Positions 15,066 to 25,005 of a DNA stretch of 64,000 nt are shown one piece after another; position 1 is the stretch's first letter, and each line of letters begins with the position of its first letter. This DNA is from UBA1858 sp965262455. Lineage in GTDB: Bacteria; Pseudomonadota; Gammaproteobacteria; UBA4575. Where the stretch lies: the NCBI GenBank assembly GCA_965262455.1, contig CBDHFH010000008.1:806001-870000 (forward strand), read 5' to 3'. A model generated the notes under the pieces. That model saw only the letters and a program-made list of their open reading frames with translations, was not told the origin of the DNA and did not search any database. Both the position numbers and the translations under genes were made by a program.

Positions 15066-16284
15066 GACACCTCGCGGAAACGCTATTGAGTTGTGTATTA
15101 TCAACAATTAAACAATAATTCAGTGCGGCTAACTTTCTAATGACTTGAGATCCAAAGTATAGATTGTTTCGTAGATTATCTTCATTGACAGATGAACCAT
15201 TAAAATATTTTACTCCTAGCTCATATTCTTTAGATGATCTTTGCCATAATTCAGCAATCATGTGTTTATTTGGCCAGGGTAAATCATCATCTTGGTCCAT
15301 ATCGACATTGTCATCTTGTGAGTCTTCATTTGGAGTCGCATTATAATCTTCTGGAATGTCTGCCTCGAGATCATTATAAGCAATATCAATACCTGTAATT
15401 GTACTGAAAGCATCGCCCGCAACTCTAGCTAGAGAAAGGTCGTCCATTTTATTAATTAAAGAAACGATGTATCTTGGATCTCCCACTATTCCTGCACCAA
15501 TAACCGCGTCTCGTTGACGCGATTCATCATTTGCCCACTGTTTTAATAACTGCTCTGATTTGGCATTATCCATTGACAACAATCCCAATTTCATTGCTTG
15601 CTGTTTATATGGATTATCATTTTCTGCAAACATCATTAATTTATCTAGTGCACTGTTGTCGCCCAGCAACACTGTAGAAAAACAGGCGTGGAATTTTAAT
15701 TGAGGATCATCACTATCAAGATAGTCACTAATATTAGCAAGCAGATCAGTACGCCCTAATTCACCCGCCAAACGTATAGCACGCGCTTTAACTAAATTAT
15801 TATTATCTTGTATGCCTTTCAGCACCATATGCCCAGGATCCTTCCTATGCACAGAGCATGCAGCAAAGCTAAGATAACGCTGATAGTCACCTCCCGACTT
15901 GAAATAGTTTTCAATGCGCTCTTGAATAACTGCAAAAGGACACCACCCAAATGCAGACACAAGTGCACGGGTCAATTCCGCTGTCTGGGATGCAATATTG
16001 ATGACGTGATTTATTTTATCTTCATCATTTGATTCTAATGCGAGCACAGATGCGGCAAATATTTCCCCCGGCTCTTCAAAATCCAACGCTTGCTTACATA
16101 CTTGCCAGCCGGAATCTCCAGCAACGCGCAAACCGTCTAAGTGGGATTCAATACGTTCATCTAATCTAGCCAGGTCTTTCGAGTTATAACTTGGCGACCT
16201 GACTGCTTTATCTCTTAACAACCATAGAAATGCGCTCTCTTCAGCATGCTGACTAATAACATGTTGTAAAGCCCCCTCAGTCAT
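15052..16284 (-). CDS. TIGR02270-family HEAT-like repeat protein
   Basis: A 410-residue, mostly helical protein built of HEAT-like repeats (VKARAIRLAGELGRTDLLANI, then DDPQLKFHACFSTVLLGD, then NPYKQQAMKLGLLSMDNAK). An acidic insert lies near residues 315-335 (DNVDMDQDDD). The layout fits the TIGR02270 family, which is found beside VgrG and PAAR-like genes in T6SS clusters. By position it is probably an adaptor or accessory for loading the DUF4150 spike protein or its cargo. It starts 2 bases after the DUF4150 stop, so it is tightly coupled. Confidence 0.8.
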   Translation of the reverse strand: MTEGALQHVISQHAEESAFLWLLRDKAVRSPSYNSKDLARLDERIESHLDGLRVAGDSGWQVCKQALDFEEPGEIFAASVLALESNDEDKINHVINIASQTAELTRALVSAFGWCPFAVIQERIENYFKSGGDYQRYLSFAACSVHRKDPGHMVLKGIQDNNNLVKARAIRLAGELGRTDLLANISDYLDSDDPQLKFHACFSTVLLGDNSALDKLMMFAENDNPYKQQAMKLGLLSMDNAKSEQLLKQWANDESRQRDAVIGAGIVGDPRYIVSLINKMDDLSLARVAGDAFSTITGIDIAYNDLEADIPEDYNATPNEDSQDDNVDMDQDDDLPWPNKHMIAELWQRSSKEYELGVKYFNGSSVNEDNLRNNLYFGSQVIRKLAALNYCLIVDNTQLNSVSARCHGIS

Positions 16285-16286
16285 TT

Positions 16287-16736
16287 CTATGGTAACGCCA
16301 TCGTGTCGATATATGGCATTGGTGGTGTATTCCCAGGCATCGCACCTATGTGGTTATGAGTTGTTAAATCAAGGTGTCGGTCAACATTAGCGCCTTCAAA
16401 CTTGACATCCATTGACCATGATGTGAAGTAAGCTTTGCCTTTAATTTGACTGGTGACAATCCCTTTTTTTGGTGCACTACCCGCCTCATCACCGGTCGAT
16501 TGTTTAAAGAAGGATGTGTTTTTCTGCATAATCTCACCACCCGATATTTTTACTGTTTTTGTACCGTTGGTAGTATCCATTGCCATCGCAGTATTTGGAT
16601 ATGGGATAGGCACCCCTGGCGGTGTGGCTGGTGTTAATGGAGGGGTAAAACAGACATCAGGAAACGCGCATATGGTTTTTCCTTTGGCCTTTTTACATGC
16701 AATCTCTCTGCCATTTGCAAAAACTTTATTTGTCAT
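16287..16736 (-). CDS. DUF4150 PAAR-like spike-tip protein
   Basis: A 149-residue protein matching the DUF4150 (PAAR-like) family. The start MTNKVFANGREIACKKAKGK is typical, followed by a proline-rich PDVCFTPPLTPATPPGVPIP stretch with a YPNTAMA segment. Further on are GTKTVKISGGEIMQKNTSFF and GIVTSQIKGKAYFTSWSMDV. These proteins are thought to cap VgrG and carry cargo, as PAAR proteins do. It carries no C-terminal toxin extension, so the cargo would be a separate protein. Immediate neighbours are the DUF2169, ketoacyl-synthase-like and TIGR02270 genes with which the family usually travels. Confidence 0.85.
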   Translation of the reverse strand: MTNKVFANGREIACKKAKGKTICAFPDVCFTPPLTPATPPGVPIPYPNTAMAMDTTNGTKTVKISGGEIMQKNTSFFKQSTGDEAGSAPKKGIVTSQIKGKAYFTSWSMDVKFEGANVDRHLDLTTHNHIGAMPGNTPPMPYIDTMALP

Positions 16737-16745
16737 TGTTATAAC

Positions 16746-17771
16746 CTATGGTTTCAGATTTAAAATTATTGCAGCTCGTTTTCCATCATCGGCACTTAGG
16801 TGCGCTAGTACTGTATGGCCCTTAGCATAATCCTTTTCCAATGCCTTTTTAATTACAATCAACATGACAGGTCCCATTGCTGCACCGACTTCACCGATGC
16901 AATCAGCAGGGTGCCAGATATCAAAATCCTGTTTTTGACATTGAACCACTCGAAGTACTGCTAAACTTGCCTCTTTAAAGTAGTACTGCTCTCCCGATAA
17001 ATCAGAGATTCTAAAGTCTAAATCTTTGTCTTCTATACTTGCATCTTTTAACGATTGCTGAATTGCGTTGACCAAGCCATCAGCTTTAATGGGAAGGTTT
17101 GAGTCTATATGAGCAATTTCTTCAGCAAAGCCTAAACCCGAGCACTGAATATATGGTTCATCGACACGTGCGGCAGGTTCAACGACAATCGCTGCAGCAG
17201 CTTCTCCAGGAATAAGTCCATCTGAATTAGTTATAGTTTTAAGTCGCTGCTTATCTTCCAGATACTTTAGGGTTTCATTAGATAGCAAGGTATCTACACC
17301 AACTATCATCACATGAGTAACTAGATGATTGGTCAAGTATTCTCTTGCACGATGCAAGGCGACAGCTAATGATACTTTTCCCTGAGCAATCACGCGTGAT
17401 TTTTCATGAAAGCGGTAACCCAGATCATGTTGCACTTGTTCAAAAAATTCTTCTTCTTTGTCTGGTACACGACCCACACGTGATTGCTCTGCTAGACATA
17501 ACATAATAGCAGTGGAATCTGGCTTAAGGTCTGAGTACTTTTGCCTACACTCCTGTATAACTGAGACTGCCATCGCTCGAAGCCGGTCATTTATTTCACC
17601 TGATAGTGGTGTGGGACAACCTACAATCACCTCTCCTGTTTGATCATGACAATCCAAGTCCGTAAAATTGCTAATCCCACTTCGGATTGCAGCACAACTT
17701 GAATCAGAGTCAAGCCCAACACCTGTCACCATGCCTGTTGCAGTAATCGCTAATGGACAACTCATGGTCAT
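16746..17771 (-). CDS. beta-ketoacyl-synthase-like protein of the T6SS cargo module
   Basis: A 341-residue protein with thiolase/ketoacyl-synthase fold signatures: ITATGMVTGVGLDS at the start, VGVDTLLSNETL (157-168), GLIPGEAAAAIVVE (185-198) and GEVGAAMGP (293-301). The catalytic set is not visible. There is no TACSS-type nucleophile motif ahead of GVDTLL, and the position usually occupied by the His of GHxxGA is Glu (GEVGA). It is therefore probably not an active condensing enzyme. Homologous genes recur beside DUF2169/DUF4150 genes in T6SS clusters, which suggests a structural or chaperone role. Its start overlaps the DUF2169 stop by four bases. Confidence 0.75.
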   Translation of the reverse strand: MTMSCPLAITATGMVTGVGLDSDSSCAAIRSGISNFTDLDCHDQTGEVIVGCPTPLSGEINDRLRAMAVSVIQECRQKYSDLKPDSTAIMLCLAEQSRVGRVPDKEEEFFEQVQHDLGYRFHEKSRVIAQGKVSLAVALHRAREYLTNHLVTHVMIVGVDTLLSNETLKYLEDKQRLKTITNSDGLIPGEAAAAIVVEPAARVDEPYIQCSGLGFAEEIAHIDSNLPIKADGLVNAIQQSLKDASIEDKDLDFRISDLSGEQYYFKEASLAVLRVVQCQKQDFDIWHPADCIGEVGAAMGPVMLIVIKKALEKDYAKGHTVLAHLSADDGKRAAIILNLKP

Positions 17772-18814
17772 GATGCTCGCTGATTAGATGTGACCTCAGA
17801 CTTAGCTTCTGCTATATAAACTTCGCTCACTTCTAATATAGATTTCTTCAAAGGCATTGCTGCCCTCAACGCCATCGTAAAACGCTCATCATCTGGTTCG
17901 ATAACAATTGTGTCTATCACTGGCTGCACAACAAATGAATTTGATTGTTTAAGGCGGCAGTGAACATTAATTGCAACTGTTGGCAGCAAGAATTGTCGTC
18001 GACCATCTTTAGTTATATTAACCAAAACAACTTCCTCACCACCTTGCGGATATGGAATTTGTTGATCAACTGGAGCACATTGAAAGTATCGATAATCAAA
18101 ATCTTCAGGCATAAAAGGAAAGCGTGACGTTTTCCAGTGCTCATCGTATGTCCCGGCATAATCAATACGAGGAGACCAGGACCTTCCAATAGATGAGAAT
18201 GATTGTGGCTCAGATTGCTGCACCGGGTTCGTTAATGGAATACCAATGATTTCCGTATTAGGTAACGGACAGTTATGCAATAGTTCAACATCGTTATACT
18301 GATAAAATCCCTTGCCAACAGGATTTTTATTAAATGCTGCAAGGTGCTCAGGATCTCGCTTAGTTTCATCAATACCACCATATGCATATTCGTAATTAAT
18401 GGGTATTTTTACAAACTCAGCAGGCTCACTCGGTGTAACTTGATTACCTTGTTTTTGCCAAACACGGTCCCCTATAACTTTAAAGGTTTTTTGAAGGGAA
18501 GCGACTTTCATTCCCACCTGCAATGATGAGATTGGTTTAGCCCCTGGTGAATAGGCACTGCCATTTAACACAACATCACAATATTGCTTATAGATAGCAA
18601 AATCTGATTCATATAGCACCGATGAATTGGCAGAGTCACCAGTAAAAATATCTGCTTCAAATAATGGCACTTGCTCAGTAGACAGATCGGGTTGTTGATT
18701 ACTCTGCGGCAAATTAAACGTTGCTTTAATCACTACAACCAGCACTTCCTCACCATCAGGTTTATTCATCACTGTAAGGCCTGATTGATATGCTGTAGCA
18801 TTAATCAAATTCAT
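17768..18814 (-). CDS. DUF2169 T6SS accessory protein
   Basis: A 348-residue protein fitting the DUF2169 family. The start NATAYQSGLTVMNKPDGEEVLVVVIKATF is typical, followed by TGDSANSSVLYESDFAIYKQYCDVVLNGSAYSP. Later comes PINYEYAYGGID...NPVGKGF and RDYAGTYD-like SPRIDYAGTYDEHW. Members sit beside VgrG and DUF4150 genes and are proposed adaptors for effector loading. It lies between the DUF6484 gene (2-base gap) and the ketoacyl-synthase-like gene (4-base overlap), so the module is translationally coupled. No signal peptide or membrane segment. Confidence 0.82.
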   Translation of the reverse strand: MNLINATAYQSGLTVMNKPDGEEVLVVVIKATFNLPQSNQQPDLSTEQVPLFEADIFTGDSANSSVLYESDFAIYKQYCDVVLNGSAYSPGAKPISSLQVGMKVASLQKTFKVIGDRVWQKQGNQVTPSEPAEFVKIPINYEYAYGGIDETKRDPEHLAAFNKNPVGKGFYQYNDVELLHNCPLPNTEIIGIPLTNPVQQSEPQSFSSIGRSWSPRIDYAGTYDEHWKTSRFPFMPEDFDYRYFQCAPVDQQIPYPQGGEEVVLVNITKDGRRQFLLPTVAINVHCRLKQSNSFVVQPVIDTIVIEPDDERFTMALRAAMPLKKSILEVSEVYIAEAKSEVTSNQRAS

Positions 18815-18816
18815 AA

Positions 18817-19266
18817 TTAATTAATCTGGACAGATCCGCCTTTAATTCGATTCATTCCAGAAGATCTGCTTAAAATATATTTCCCACGTAAAATTATCTT
18901 GCCAGCCTTGGTCAATGTGATACTAGATTCACCACACTTCAATATGATTTCCTTTTCTGCGCTCAGCAACAAAGCATCACCATCAATTTCAGCGCTGGCG
19001 AGCGCACGACTATTCATTTTATCTGCCACTGGATCAACAATACAACCCATGACTATGGGTAAATTACTGTCTCCCCGCTCAAACATTAAAGCTACTTGTT
19101 TGCCTATATCCTCTGGACATAATCTGAGTGTAGACATAGCTGGTATTGCAATATCACTATCGTTTTCACAATAGGCAACCAATGGTGCACCTTTAGCATT
19201 CAAACCAACCAATACACCAATTACCATACCTTCGATTTTTTTATCAGATAAATTTTGTTCTGTCAT
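18817..19266 (-). CDS. DUF6484 protein, VgrG-linked spike accessory
   Basis: A 149-residue protein of DUF6484 type. An OB-fold-like N-terminus (IEGMVIGVLVGLNAKGAPLV) is followed by a middle segment (LCPEDIGKQVALMFERGDSNLPIVMGCIVD) and a short C-terminal beta-repeat (SSITLTKAGKIILRGKYI). That tail resembles the end of the neighbouring VgrG (SSITMKNDGTITIKGKDI), so both may contribute to a needle-like beta-helix. Encoded directly after vgrG with a 20-base gap. Function inferred from context. Confidence 0.75.
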   Translation of the reverse strand: MTEQNLSDKKIEGMVIGVLVGLNAKGAPLVAYCENDSDIAIPAMSTLRLCPEDIGKQVALMFERGDSNLPIVMGCIVDPVADKMNSRALASAEIDGDALLLSAEKEIILKCGESSITLTKAGKIILRGKYILSRSSGMNRIKGGSVQIN

Positions 19267-19286
19267 AACAACAATCGATATTGCAT

Positions 19287-21152
19287 TTAATTTTGTAAAA
19301 TTTGTTTACCCTTAATTGTGACATTGCCAGATGCTTTTGCATCAATTTTGCCTGAGCCTTTTATCGTTATATCCTTTCCTTTAATTGTAATGGTGCCATC
19401 ATTTTTCATTGTGATACTGGACTTGCCAACTTTAATTACCAGCTCATCAGCAATCGTTATTTTTGCTTTTTTATGACCATCAACAGAATAATCATCTTCT
19501 GATGTAAACGACATTGTTTTACCAGTCGAAACCGCCAGATTCATACCAATGTTTACTGTTTCATCATTCGCAACGTCTCTGTCCCTATTGTTCAGCACAT
19601 GCTCACGCAGATCATTCTCCACCGTAGAATCCATGTCTTTTTGCGCGTGCAGCTCGATAAGTTCTTTATCCTTATCGTCATCGAACATAATTGAGTTATA
19701 GCCATTACCACCTGGCGTACTATTTGATTTATAACCGCTTATATGGTCTTTATCTGGCAATTGATTAGGCGGTCGATTATCACCATTGTAAACCCGACCC
19801 GTTATTATTGGATGATCTGTGTCTCCTTCAAGGAACTCAATTATTACTTCTTCACCAATACGTGGAATATCTATACCACCAAATCCCTTACCCGCATGAG
19901 ACTGAGATACGCGAACCCAACATGAGCTATTTTCATCTTTATTCCCTTCCCTATCCCAATGAAACTGGACTTTGACGCGGCCATATTCATCCGTCCAAAT
20001 TTCTTCGCCTTTCTTACCGACAACTATTGCCGTTTGTGGGCCTTGCACAACAGGCTTAGGTGTTGTTCTTGCTGGACGAAAATCTTCCTGACTAAAGATA
20101 GCCTCTATTTCACAGCTAAAAGTAGACTCACCACCATGCCCAGATTCAAATGCGGATGTTTGCATTTCATGGATGGCAGATATAATTAAATATTCTTTAT
20201 TTTGATCGTCACGTGGATAATTGGTTAACTCAAACAACAACCCCGCCTCAAAGCCACGCACATTTCCACGCCCTCTGACACGCTCATATTGCGAATGCAT
20301 TTCTTGAAAGCGCGTACGCACATAGTTATCTCCATCAGCTGATTTTTTATATTCACCGGGATAATCATATATTTCATAATCAGCAGCTGCGTGTTTTCTA
20401 GCTTTTTTATATTCAGTCTTTAAGACTGCTTTAGGGCGCTCATAGTCAAAATCATTCAACACATATGCACCTGGCTGGACTTGTTGAGTTATGTACCAAT
20501 CATAGAGATAGTCTTCTTCTCTTAGTGCATTTTCTGATGGTGGATAGTATGGAACTTTTCCATACGTTGAACTTCTAGCATGAGAACTTATTGAATCTGA
20601 CAATATCAATGTATGCACACCTTGCTGGTGTGTAAAGTAATAATATATACCTTCCTGCTCCATTAAGCGGCTTACAAAATTGAAATCAGTTTCTCTATAT
20701 TGAACACAATATTCCCACTTTCGATAATCACCGTTTAGCTTTTCTTCAAAATCTGTAAAGCCATGATCTCGAAAGATCTTTTTTAGTATTTCCGGCACAG
20801 TCATTTCTTGAAAGATTCGAGAATTGCTAGTTCTAGTAAGGAACCATAGCCAAGGCCTTAAAATTGCTGAATAACTTGCAAACTTGCCAATACCTCCAAG
20901 TTGAGAAAACTGGCTGACATACCCATGAAAATATCGCTTATTATCATCGATAAGGTCTAATCGCACAGTCATATCTTTGCCCAGAAGGTCTTCAAGTTTA
21001 ATTTCTTCATTTTCACTTAGAAGCTCTAACCGAAACTCGAATAACCTGCCCATTTCTTCAATAGCCGTCATTCTTTGGAGTAACAACTCATCTTTACCCA
21101 AAGGTGTCGTTACTTCGATTTCATTCTCTTTTTGACTAGCAATTGAACTCAT
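19287..21152 (-). CDS. vgrG: T6SS spike protein VgrG (TssI)
   Basis: A 621-residue VgrG. The N-terminal gp27-like part (about 1-380) includes YCVQYRETDFNFVSRLMEQEGIYYYF (split here by family-typical spacing). It is followed by the gp5 OB domain (VVGKKGEEIWTDEYGRVKVQF, then HWDREG, then WVRVSQSHAGKGFGG) and a C-terminal beta-helix of short repeats up to KQILQN. It forms the trimeric spike at the tip of the Hcp tube. There is no extended C-terminal toxin domain, so cargo must attach through the downstream DUF6484/DUF2169/DUF4150 module. Intact reading frame, directly after the damaged tssH. Confidence 0.92.
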   Translation of the reverse strand: MSSIASQKENEIEVTTPLGKDELLLQRMTAIEEMGRLFEFRLELLSENEEIKLEDLLGKDMTVRLDLIDDNKRYFHGYVSQFSQLGGIGKFASYSAILRPWLWFLTRTSNSRIFQEMTVPEILKKIFRDHGFTDFEEKLNGDYRKWEYCVQYRETDFNFVSRLMEQEGIYYYFTHQQGVHTLILSDSISSHARSSTYGKVPYYPPSENALREEDYLYDWYITQQVQPGAYVLNDFDYERPKAVLKTEYKKARKHAAADYEIYDYPGEYKKSADGDNYVRTRFQEMHSQYERVRGRGNVRGFEAGLLFELTNYPRDDQNKEYLIISAIHEMQTSAFESGHGGESTFSCEIEAIFSQEDFRPARTTPKPVVQGPQTAIVVGKKGEEIWTDEYGRVKVQFHWDREGNKDENSSCWVRVSQSHAGKGFGGIDIPRIGEEVIIEFLEGDTDHPIITGRVYNGDNRPPNQLPDKDHISGYKSNSTPGGNGYNSIMFDDDKDKELIELHAQKDMDSTVENDLREHVLNNRDRDVANDETVNIGMNLAVSTGKTMSFTSEDDYSVDGHKKAKITIADELVIKVGKSSITMKNDGTITIKGKDITIKGSGKIDAKASGNVTIKGKQILQN

Positions 21153-21171
21153 TTAAATAATCACTCTTAGA

Positions 21172-23916
21172 TTAATTAAAACTGTAATCAAAACTATCAT
21201 CTTTGACACCGACATGAATACTAGATATTCCAGCCCCTTCCATTGTTCTGTTCAATAATTCCTGACTAATCGTAGGTAGTACAGTGTTTGTCAATATTGA
21301 ATCAATCATACGACCACCACTGTCGTAGCTCATTGCAGCGGCTGGGTGATCAATCGTATGACCATCCTCATCGTTAAAAGCTAAACTCGAATGCCATGGT
21401 TTTCCTTGAATACGTTCGCTCTATACGACCCAATTTGCAGCTTGGTAATCGCGCCTAATCATCTCGTCGTTCAATGGATAATAGGGTATAACGTAACCAG
21501 CCTGACCTAACAATGCAGGTGCGGAAAGACCTGCTCAACAAGAGGTTCGCGCAATGCCTTCGAGATAAGCCTTCCGGTGATCAGGCATCAGTTCAGGATC
21601 CTTGCACATGTTCATGATCAGATCCGTTCCAGACATTGGTGGTTAGTAGTATGAGAGTGTTCTTGAAATCGATTAGACCCGGCCCTCACCATCTTCCATC
21701 ACACCCTTATCGAAAACTTGGAAAAATATTTCATGTACGTCAGAATGCGCTTTCTCAACTTCATCTAAAAGAACTACGCTATAGGGTTTACGGCGGACAG
21801 CCTCAGTAAGAATACCACCCTCTCCGTATCCAACATAACCTGGTGGCGCACCTTTCAATGTTGATACAGTATGTGCTTCTTGAAACTCACTCATATTAAT
21901 TGTAATTATATTGTGTTCTCCACCATAGAATATTTCAGCCAGTGCTAGAGCCGTCTCAGTTTTACCAACGCCCGAAGAGCCAGCAAGCATAAATACCCCA
22001 ACAGGCCTATTCGGGTTGTCAAGATTCGCACGAGTAGTTTGTATGCGTTTGGCGATCATGTTTAATGCATGGTCTTGTCCAATAATTCGCTTTTTGATGA
22101 TATTTTCTAATTGTAAAACGGTTTTGATTTCATCTTTAACCATCCTTCCAACCGGAATTCCTGTCCAATCTGCTACGACCGATGCAACAGCCTGATCATC
22201 AACACTCGGAAGTATAAGTGGCTGTTCACCTTGTAGTTCTGCCAAACTGGATTGAAGTTCATTCAAACGTGTAATGAGTTTATCTTTTTCACTGACTGAC
22301 AATTCACATTCAGCCACGTCTGAATCCGTTTGTTCACTAATATCCTGACTCTCTGGTAGATCGATCTCTTCTCTCAATTTAGCGCGAGCATCTAATATCT
22401 CGCTAACCAGTGCTTTTTCATTCTCCCATTTCTCTCGTAATTGATTTAAATGTTGTTTCTCTTGATCCAGTTCTGCTTCAATCTCTGTATCACGTTGACA
22501 GGCATCGATGCCAATGACTTTTTCTTTCACAACGATTGCAAGTTCATTTTCCAGAGCCTCTATCCTTCTAACTGAATCTTCAATTTCTGCTGGTGTTGCA
22601 TGTTGACTCACTGCCACACGCGCGCAAGCAGTATCTAATAAGCTGACGGCTTTATCAGGCAATTGTCTTGCTGGAATGTAACGATGTGAGAGTTTTACTG
22701 CTGCCTCAATAGCAGCATCAAGCACCTGAACCCTATGATGCTTCTCCATTGCAGATGCAATTCGCCGAATCATAAGAATGGCTTTATCCTCTGACGGTTC
22801 ATCGACTTGAACGACTTGGAATCTGCGCGTGAGTGCAGGGTCTTTCTCAATATATTTTTTATATTCTGCCCAAGTAGTTGCCGCAATTGTCCTTAATGTA
22901 CCACGTGCCAATGCTGGTTTTAATAAATTTGCCGCATCACCCGTTCCCGCAGCGCCTCCAGCACCAATCAATGTGTGCGCCTCATCGATAAATAATATTA
23001 TCGGAACTTCTGAAGCTTGAACTTCATCTATGACATTTCTTAGACGTTGCTCAAACTCTCCTTTCATGCTTGCACCAGCTTGAAGTAAGCCAACATCTAA
23101 TACTCTCAATGAAACATTACGCAAGTTTGGCGGCACATCACCTGAAGCTATCTTCAATGCAAAACCTTCAACAACTGCAGTCTTACCAACACCTGCCTCA
23201 CCTGTAATAATGGGATTATTCTGACGTCTACGCATGAGAATATCTATAATTTGACGAATCTCTTCATCACGACCAACAATCGAATCAAGCTTACCTTCTC
23301 GCGCATCACTTGTTAGATCAATAGTAAATTGTTGGAGCGCTTCTTGTTTGCCCATCTGCGCAGGAGAGATTGCAGCACTTGCCTCACCTGGAGCAGCATT
23401 TAAGCTTAAATTAGAGCCATCACTGGCGATTAAATTATTTTCTGGAGAATCACCAACAACTTCATCAAATTGGTCGGTTAGCGTATCTAATTTAATTTTT
23501 GAAAATTCACTCGATATATTAGTTAAAGCATTTCTTAAACCAGACGTTTTAAGTATACCTATAACTAGATAACCTGTTCTAATCTGACAATCACCAAACA
23601 TCAATGATGAATAGACCCATGCTCTTTCAACTGACTCTTCTATTTGTGATGATAAATCTGAAATCGAAGTTGACCCTCTAGGCAAACCATCTAACAGATT
23701 TGTAACATCTTGCGCTATCCGCGCGTGCTCCATATTAAATTGTTTAATAATTTGATGGATATCCGAGTCTTGCAACTGTAGTAATTGATGTAACCAATGC
23801 ACTAATTCTACATAGGGGTTACCACGCATTTTGCAAAATACAGTTGCGCTTTCGATTCCTTTATAGGCAATTTTATTTAATTTCCCGAACAATGAGACAC
23901 GACTAATTTCAGCCAT
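21172..23916 (-). pseudogene. tssH: T6SS sheath-disassembly ATPase TssH (ClpV), frame-broken near the end
   Basis: The open frame covers 747 residues: a Clp-N domain, AAA module 1 (Walker A GEAGVGKT 239-246), a coiled middle region and AAA module 2 (Walker A GSSGVGKT 646-653, Walker B VVLLDE 714-719). It then stops at GEGRV. Downstream, in shifting frames, the rest of ClpV is still readable: IDFKNTLILLTTN, TDLIMNMCKDPELMPD, ALREPLVEQVFP, IPYYPLNDEM, and finally SGGRMIDSILTNTVLPTISQ to HVGVKDDSFDYSFN with a TAA at 21172-21174. About eight one- or two-base indels, mostly insertions, fall within 21374-21690. ClpV recycles contracted TssBC sheaths. As read, it lacks the end of module 2. Confidence 0.9.
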
Positions 23917-23966
23917 TCTCTCCCCCTAGATTTACGTTATATTTCTACCATTAAAAAATTGTAGCT

Positions 23967-25005
23967 TTAAGAATAATACAAATATTTCTTTGGATTTAAT
24001 ACAAGATCATCTGCATCTTTATCAATCTTCCGTTCATTTAGCCAGGAATTCCATCCTAGATAGCCAATTTCACCTAATTTCCATTGTGGAACTTGGTCAG
24101 CCTGCAGAATAAGCTGCATATCCCAATCAAGCTCATCACCAATATAGTTTTGTACCACCGAAACTATAGATGCCATCGTCTCTCCAACAGGTAACAATCC
24201 AATGAATAGCTGATAATTATCCACTCTAAAAATTATTCTATACTTAGACTGACAGTCCCACACTTGCAATCCAAGAATCGCATTTTCACTTAGCACACCT
24301 GTATTATGTGACTTATTTAATTGCCAGCAGTCATCAACTCTAAGTTCAAGCCAATGTCCTACAAACTGCTCTACGTGCGTATCAACATCAAAATAATCTT
24401 GCAACAACATTTCCAAATTATGGGCATTTTTAACTTGATTACTCAACAAACCAGCATAATAAAGTTTAGAATGGTCATGCATGTTGTCGCGGGCACGCAT
24501 CGATGTCATTCCAATACCAATCAATGAACCGATGTAATCAAAAAACTTATCTTCATTAGGCCTGTCTAGACTATATAACAGGTTCAGCATCTGCCCATGC
24601 TCGATAAAACATAGCAAGCATTCTGTGATGAAAAATATTTAGAAAATCCGTTAATACAGGATCTGATGCATTTCTTGATCTTTCTCGCGCATATTCTGTG
24701 AGATGATGAGGCAATGGTCCATTACTGCCAAACAAGCCTAAAAAGTTTTGTATTAGTACGGCTGGCTTCCCTTCTTGACCACGCTTAAATGATTGAAGCG
24801 TGGAATTTGCGAAAGCAAGTGAGGCTTCTTGCTTAATTCGAATAGGCTCATCAGTTAATTTAACTGCTTCACCTAACTTTGGCTTATCCGAATGTAAGCA
24901 CTCTAGCTTACGAAGTGCGAAATAAAAATCAGTCAAGTAAGGATGACCTTCTAGAAGCTCATAAAACTCTATAAGATCTGACGTTGTCCCGTTCTCAGTG
25001 GCCAT
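23967..25005 (-). pseudogene. tssG: T6SS baseplate protein TssG, interrupted by a one-base insertion
   Basis: Two overlapping frames make one TssG of about 345 residues. The first (from 25005, MATENGTTSDLIEFYELLEG) ends at AWADAEPVI-stop near 24571. The second continues SLDRPNEDKFFDYIGSLIGIG to the TAG end at 23967. Removing one T in the ATATAGT at about 24575 joins them as PVISLDRP, the expected family sequence. TssG partners TssF in the baseplate wedge. The gene overlaps tssF by 37 bases. It may be a real mutation, a slip site or a sequencing error; the sequence on both sides is well preserved. Confidence 0.9.
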
